DNA from: UBA2033 sp035345875
GTDB lineage: Bacteria; Spirochaetota; Leptospiria; Leptospirales; Leptospiraceae
Length of the DNA: 64,000 nucleotides
Direction: 5' to 3'
Assembly (NCBI GenBank): GCA_035345875.1
Contig: DAORDH010000021.1
Span: 31,495-95,494, forward strand
Shown: in pieces, positions 61,265 through 64,000 of the stretch
Layout of the letters: every line of letters begins with the position of its first letter
How positions within the stretch are numbered: position 1 is the first letter of the stretch
Notes under the pieces: generated by a model
What the model saw: the letters and a program-made list of their open reading frames with translations, nothing else
Database searches by the model: none
Told to the model about the DNA's origin: nothing
Program-made: the position numbers and the translations under genes

Positions 61265-62695
61265 TTAGCCTTTTACTTTCTGAATTGCCCGATTGTATAA
61301 AGCTTGGTATTCACTACTTCCTTTTTTCCAACTCCAATCTAATTTCATTATTACTTGTCTTTTAAAATTCAATTCCTCTTTGTCATGATAGAGTGTTAGT
61401 GCACGATCAAGAGCATAACTAAGAGAATGTTCAACACCAGGTTCAAAAACAAATCCTGTTGATTTATTTCTATCCCATGTCTCATGAACAGAATCTTTTA
61501 ATCCGCCAACTCTTGAAACGATAGGCACTGTGCCATAAGCATGACTATACATTTGATTTAATCCACAAGGCTCAAAAAGGGAGGGCATTAAGAAGAAATC
61601 AGCAGCCGCTTCAATCTTTCGGGCGAGAGCTTCATCAAAACCTTTATAAAAGAATATTCTAGCATTTGAATGATGCGACTCATGAAACAAAGCACCTTCG
61701 ATCTGCTTATCACCACTGCCTAAAACAAAATAATAAAAAGGCATTCTCCATCTTTCATAAAAAGATTGTAAAAAAGTATCGAATCCTTTTTGGTGCGTTA
61801 GTCTTCCTATTAATCCAACAAGAGGTCGATGTAAATCTACATGTAACTTATATTCTTGGTAAAGAGCTAATTTATTTGCTAACTTGCCTTTTTCAATTGT
61901 TTCAAAAGTATAGTTCTTATAAATCTTCTTATCGAGAGCAGGATTCCATTCTTTATCATTGATTCCATTGAGTATTCCAGTTAGTGAATCTTGTCTTTGA
62001 TGCAGTATCCAAGACAGAGAATTTCCCATAGGCTCTTTTAAAATTTCATCTCTATAGCCGTGACTAACAGTTGTTATCTCCTGACTTACGACTAACGCAG
62101 CCTTCATAAAATTAGATTTATGTAAATGATCAAAGAGATCTAGATTTAAATAAAAAGGATCAATTCGAAGAAACCGGCACATATCAACTGGGTGATCTCC
62201 CTGATAGGCTAGATTATGAATTGTAAAACAAGTTGGCTTTCGAACAGGTTGTGTATTGCATAGAATGGTTACAATGGCAGTGTGCCAATCATGCGAATGC
62301 ACAACATCTACATTTAACTCTACAGCTAAATGGTAACAAGCATAGGAAAAAACAGCAAAATTAAAATGTTCGTTTGCATTCGCATAGATAGTTTGTAGAT
62401 TTTGGAAGATAGGCGAATCAAAAAAGTATAATTTTTTATTTCCATCTATCGCTTCTCTGAATTTAGACTTTTTTAAGATCGCACATGCATCCGAGTGATA
62501 GGCAATCGATTCATCAATACAAGGAAATTCCCTTCCTGTAAATTCTGGAGCCTGATTTAGATTTTGAATAATTGGTAAAGCAATAAAGACTTCATTTTCT
62601 TTCGATTGATAATCACTGAGCGAGGAGAGCATATCAGACAATCCTCCTGCTTTAATATAAGGAAAAAATTCTGCGGTTGTATGTAGTATTTTCAA
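61265..62695 (-). CDS. glgA: Glycogen synthase, GT5 family
   Basis: This 476-residue ADP-glucose alpha-glucan synthase extends glycogen. K-A-G-G-L-S-D-M-L near residues 16-24 is the K-T/A-G-G-L substrate motif, S-H-D-W-H-T-A near 134 and T-I-H-N-L-A-Y-Q-G near 164 are typical, and F-E-P-C-G-L-N-Q-M-Y near 382 is the donor block. Length and motif order match bacterial GlgA. The start codon is TTG at 62695, with AAGGA about 8 nt upstream. The metallopeptidase gene follows after 2 bp. No glgB, glgC or glgP lies in the window. Confidence 0.93.
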   Translation of the reverse strand: MKILHTTAEFFPYIKAGGLSDMLSSLSDYQSKENEVFIALPIIQNLNQAPEFTGREFPCIDESIAYHSDACAILKKSKFREAIDGNKKLYFFDSPIFQNLQTIYANANEHFNFAVFSYACYHLAVELNVDVVHSHDWHTAIVTILCNTQPVRKPTCFTIHNLAYQGDHPVDMCRFLRIDPFYLNLDLFDHLHKSNFMKAALVVSQEITTVSHGYRDEILKEPMGNSLSWILHQRQDSLTGILNGINDKEWNPALDKKIYKNYTFETIEKGKLANKLALYQEYKLHVDLHRPLVGLIGRLTHQKGFDTFLQSFYERWRMPFYYFVLGSGDKQIEGALFHESHHSNARIFFYKGFDEALARKIEAAADFFLMPSLFEPCGLNQMYSHAYGTVPIVSRVGGLKDSVHETWDRNKSTGFVFEPGVEHSLSYALDRALTLYHDKEELNFKRQVIMKLDWSWKKGSSEYQALYNRAIQKVKG

Positions 62696-62852
62696 GATAA
62701 TTCCTTTTTTTACTTTCTTTTAAAAGAAAATTTTTTCATTTTGAAATAACGATATTAAGAGCTGAATCTGATGAAAGAAAAAAATTTAATTTTCAGAAAT
62801 TCTATTTCATTCAGGAATAAGGCGAATCAATTAACCCCCTTTTGGAGCTGTG

Positions 62853-63668
62853 ATGAGTAAAACATTTATTGTGACCGGTGCTTCCGGTGGAATCGGAATT
62901 CAAATTGTAAAAAAACTATTGGAAGAAGGGGCAATCGTTGTCGCAACCGATATTGATTTAAAGTCTCTAGAGGAATTAAAAACAGAATTTTCAAATTACA
63001 AAGAAAAATTACTCACTGAAATTTTAGATGTTCGAAAGCCCGAACTTTGGGAAAAAGTTATCTCTCTCGCAAAGTCACAATCTGCACCTTTTTATTGTCT
63101 TATTAATTCTGCTGGCGTCTTGATGCCTGGTTATATTATCAACACTACACCCAAAGACATAGACTTTCATATCGATATCAACGCAAAAGGAATAATGTTA
63201 GGATCTCAATTAGCAGCAAAATATTTTGTAGAACGAAAAGCAGGACATATTATAAATATCGCATCACTTGCTGGTCTTTCGCCTGTTCCGGGCATCGCAC
63301 TCTATTCTGCTTCCAAATTTGCCGTTAGAGGGTTTACTCTAGCACTTGCTATGGAACTCGAAAAATACAATGTAAATGTAACCTGTATTTGCCCTGATGC
63401 CGTAACAACTCCCATGCTTGATTTACAAAAAGATTACGAGGAAGCCGCACTCACTTTTAGCGGATCAAAACCGTTATCTGCCGAAGAAGTTGCCGATGTA
63501 GTCCTAGACACGATTGGAAGTAAAAAAATGGAAGTAACCATTGGTTATTCAAGAGGATTTCAAGCTAAACTCGCAGGAATGTTTCCAGCACTTGCTTCTA
63601 AAATTGTAAACGTTATGCGATTAAAAGGAATTGAAAACCAAGAAAAGTTCAAAAGGGATTTGGAGTAA
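62853..63668 (+). CDS. Short-chain dehydrogenase/reductase
   Basis: This protein has 271 residues from ATG at 62853; GTG at 62850 is only 2 nt from GGAG (62844-62847), whereas this ATG has normal spacing. T-G-A-S-G-G-I-G (about 8-15) is the classical NAD(P) loop, with A-T-D-I-D after the second strand suggesting NAD preference. N-S-A-G-V-L lies near 88. Catalytic Ser in N-I-A-S-L-A-G and Y-S-A-S-K near 152 are intact. The substrate is unknown; the family acts on ketones, sugars, steroids and acyl chains. A late hydrophobic segment (M-F-P-A-L-A-S-K-I-V) may associate with membranes. It is monocistronic. Confidence 0.93.
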   Translation: MSKTFIVTGASGGIGIQIVKKLLEEGAIVVATDIDLKSLEELKTEFSNYKEKLLTEILDVRKPELWEKVISLAKSQSAPFYCLINSAGVLMPGYIINTTPKDIDFHIDINAKGIMLGSQLAAKYFVERKAGHIINIASLAGLSPVPGIALYSASKFAVRGFTLALAMELEKYNVNVTCICPDAVTTPMLDLQKDYEEAALTFSGSKPLSAEEVADVVLDTIGSKKMEVTIGYSRGFQAKLAGMFPALASKIVNVMRLKGIENQEKFKRDLE

Positions 63669-63933
63669 TTGAAGTAAGAAAACTTAATAGGTATATTGAA
63701 ACGTTAAATTACACCAGCTTCACTTTGAGTATCTCGACAGGCTTGAAATAAATTCCATCTAGGAATGCTAATAAAATCATCCTGTTAAGAAATTTTATTT
63801 TTTCAAAAAAAATATACTTTTCCCTAAGAAATTTTCACTAAAAAGCTTGCATAAAACAGAATACCCTAGGCATATGACATCCATGAGTGAAAGCGAAAAA
63901 TAAAAAACGTGATTATTATGTGAAATGTGCCGG
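63669..63933. other. Gene-free tail ahead of the terminal repeat
   Basis: About 265 bp with no reading frame of note precede the terminal repeat. A CCTAGG hexamer lies near 63865, a motif also seen near 43205. Confidence 0.5.
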
Positions 63934-64000
63934 CTAACACCTAACACCTAACACCTAACACCTAACACCTAACACCTAACACCTAACACCTAACACCTAA
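63934..64000. repeat. 7-bp tandem repeat at window edge
   Basis: CTAACAC is repeated nine times exactly, with four bases of a tenth, and runs off the end. The opposite strand reads TTAGGTG repeats. A 7-bp unit cannot preserve a reading frame, so it is non-coding here. The full copy number cannot be seen, and such arrays often break assemblies. Confidence 0.95.

Noticed and set aside
63934..64000. Telomere of a linear replicon
   Set aside because: Only a simple repeat is visible; no hairpin end or replicon genes, and leptospires have circular chromosomes.
63934..64000. CRISPR array
   Set aside because: Units are 7 bp without spacers.

Overview
This window looks like chromosomal DNA of a low-G+C spirochaete of the Leptospiraceae (Leptospira or an uncultured relative). 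The evidence is indirect but consistent: roughly one-third G+C by eye, many secreted proteins with spirochaete-style lipoboxes (LIHLNC, SLADC, CVSC), OmpL47-like and kelch-like envelope proteins, three SpoIIE-type phosphatases with multi-pass sensors, stand-alone STAS and HATPase proteins, and many short proteins with no recognisable family. No rRNA, tRNA, CRISPR array, integrase or transposase was seen.

Layout. 0-2.4 kb: the 3' part of a kelch-like repeat protein, then a higBA toxin-antitoxin pair with an operator-like palindrome and a 21-bp A/T homopolymer. 2.4-9.6 kb (minus): polA, a glycosyltransferase, a type III polyketide synthase, an RsbW-like ATPase, a GNAT enzyme and pyrD. 9.7-18.9 kb (minus): a SpoIIE/TPR sensor phosphatase with two envelope genes, then a housekeeping run of hisG, a membrane TPR protein, rpsA, cmk and a small lipoprotein. 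19.0-27.5 kb: a TrmH-family methyltransferase, a SanA-like protein, a second SpoIIE sensor phosphatase, an alpha/beta hydrolase, a HATPase/STAS pair, a dehydrogenase and a vWA-STAS fusion. 28-32 kb (plus): a membrane-anchored MutS-like ATPase, a PlsC-like acyltransferase that appears to start at ATC, and CBS and HNH proteins. 32-43 kb (minus): an HDOD response regulator, a lipoprotein phosphodiesterase, purD, valS, and a GMC oxidoreductase with its small subunit and a KD-tailed lipoprotein. 43.5-50 kb: tag, outer-membrane proteins, pirin, a FadL-like porin and a decayed lipoprotein pseudogene. 50.5-54.4 kb (plus): two secreted cell-wall hydrolases. 54.4-60.3 kb: a GAF-SpoIIE phosphatase, a holin-like protein and a DUF898 protein, separated by CACGGAT-type dispersed repeats. 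60.3-64 kb: a metallopeptidase, glgA, a dehydrogenase and a 7-bp tandem repeat that runs off the window.

How it fits together. The clearest theme is partner-switching signalling. There are three SpoIIE/PP2C phosphatases, two HATPase (anti-sigma/kinase-like) proteins, one free STAS antagonist and one STAS domain fused to a von Willebrand A domain. These supply all component types of an Rsb-like circuit, but no sigma factor is seen here. The vWA-STAS protein is the best candidate for something under-described. Other points of interest are the lysozyme with a substituted third catalytic position, the membrane-bound MutS paralogue, the non-AUG acyltransferase start, a small gene with a perfect Shine-Dalgarno sequence in an otherwise empty gap, and the repeat family confined to 54-60 kb.
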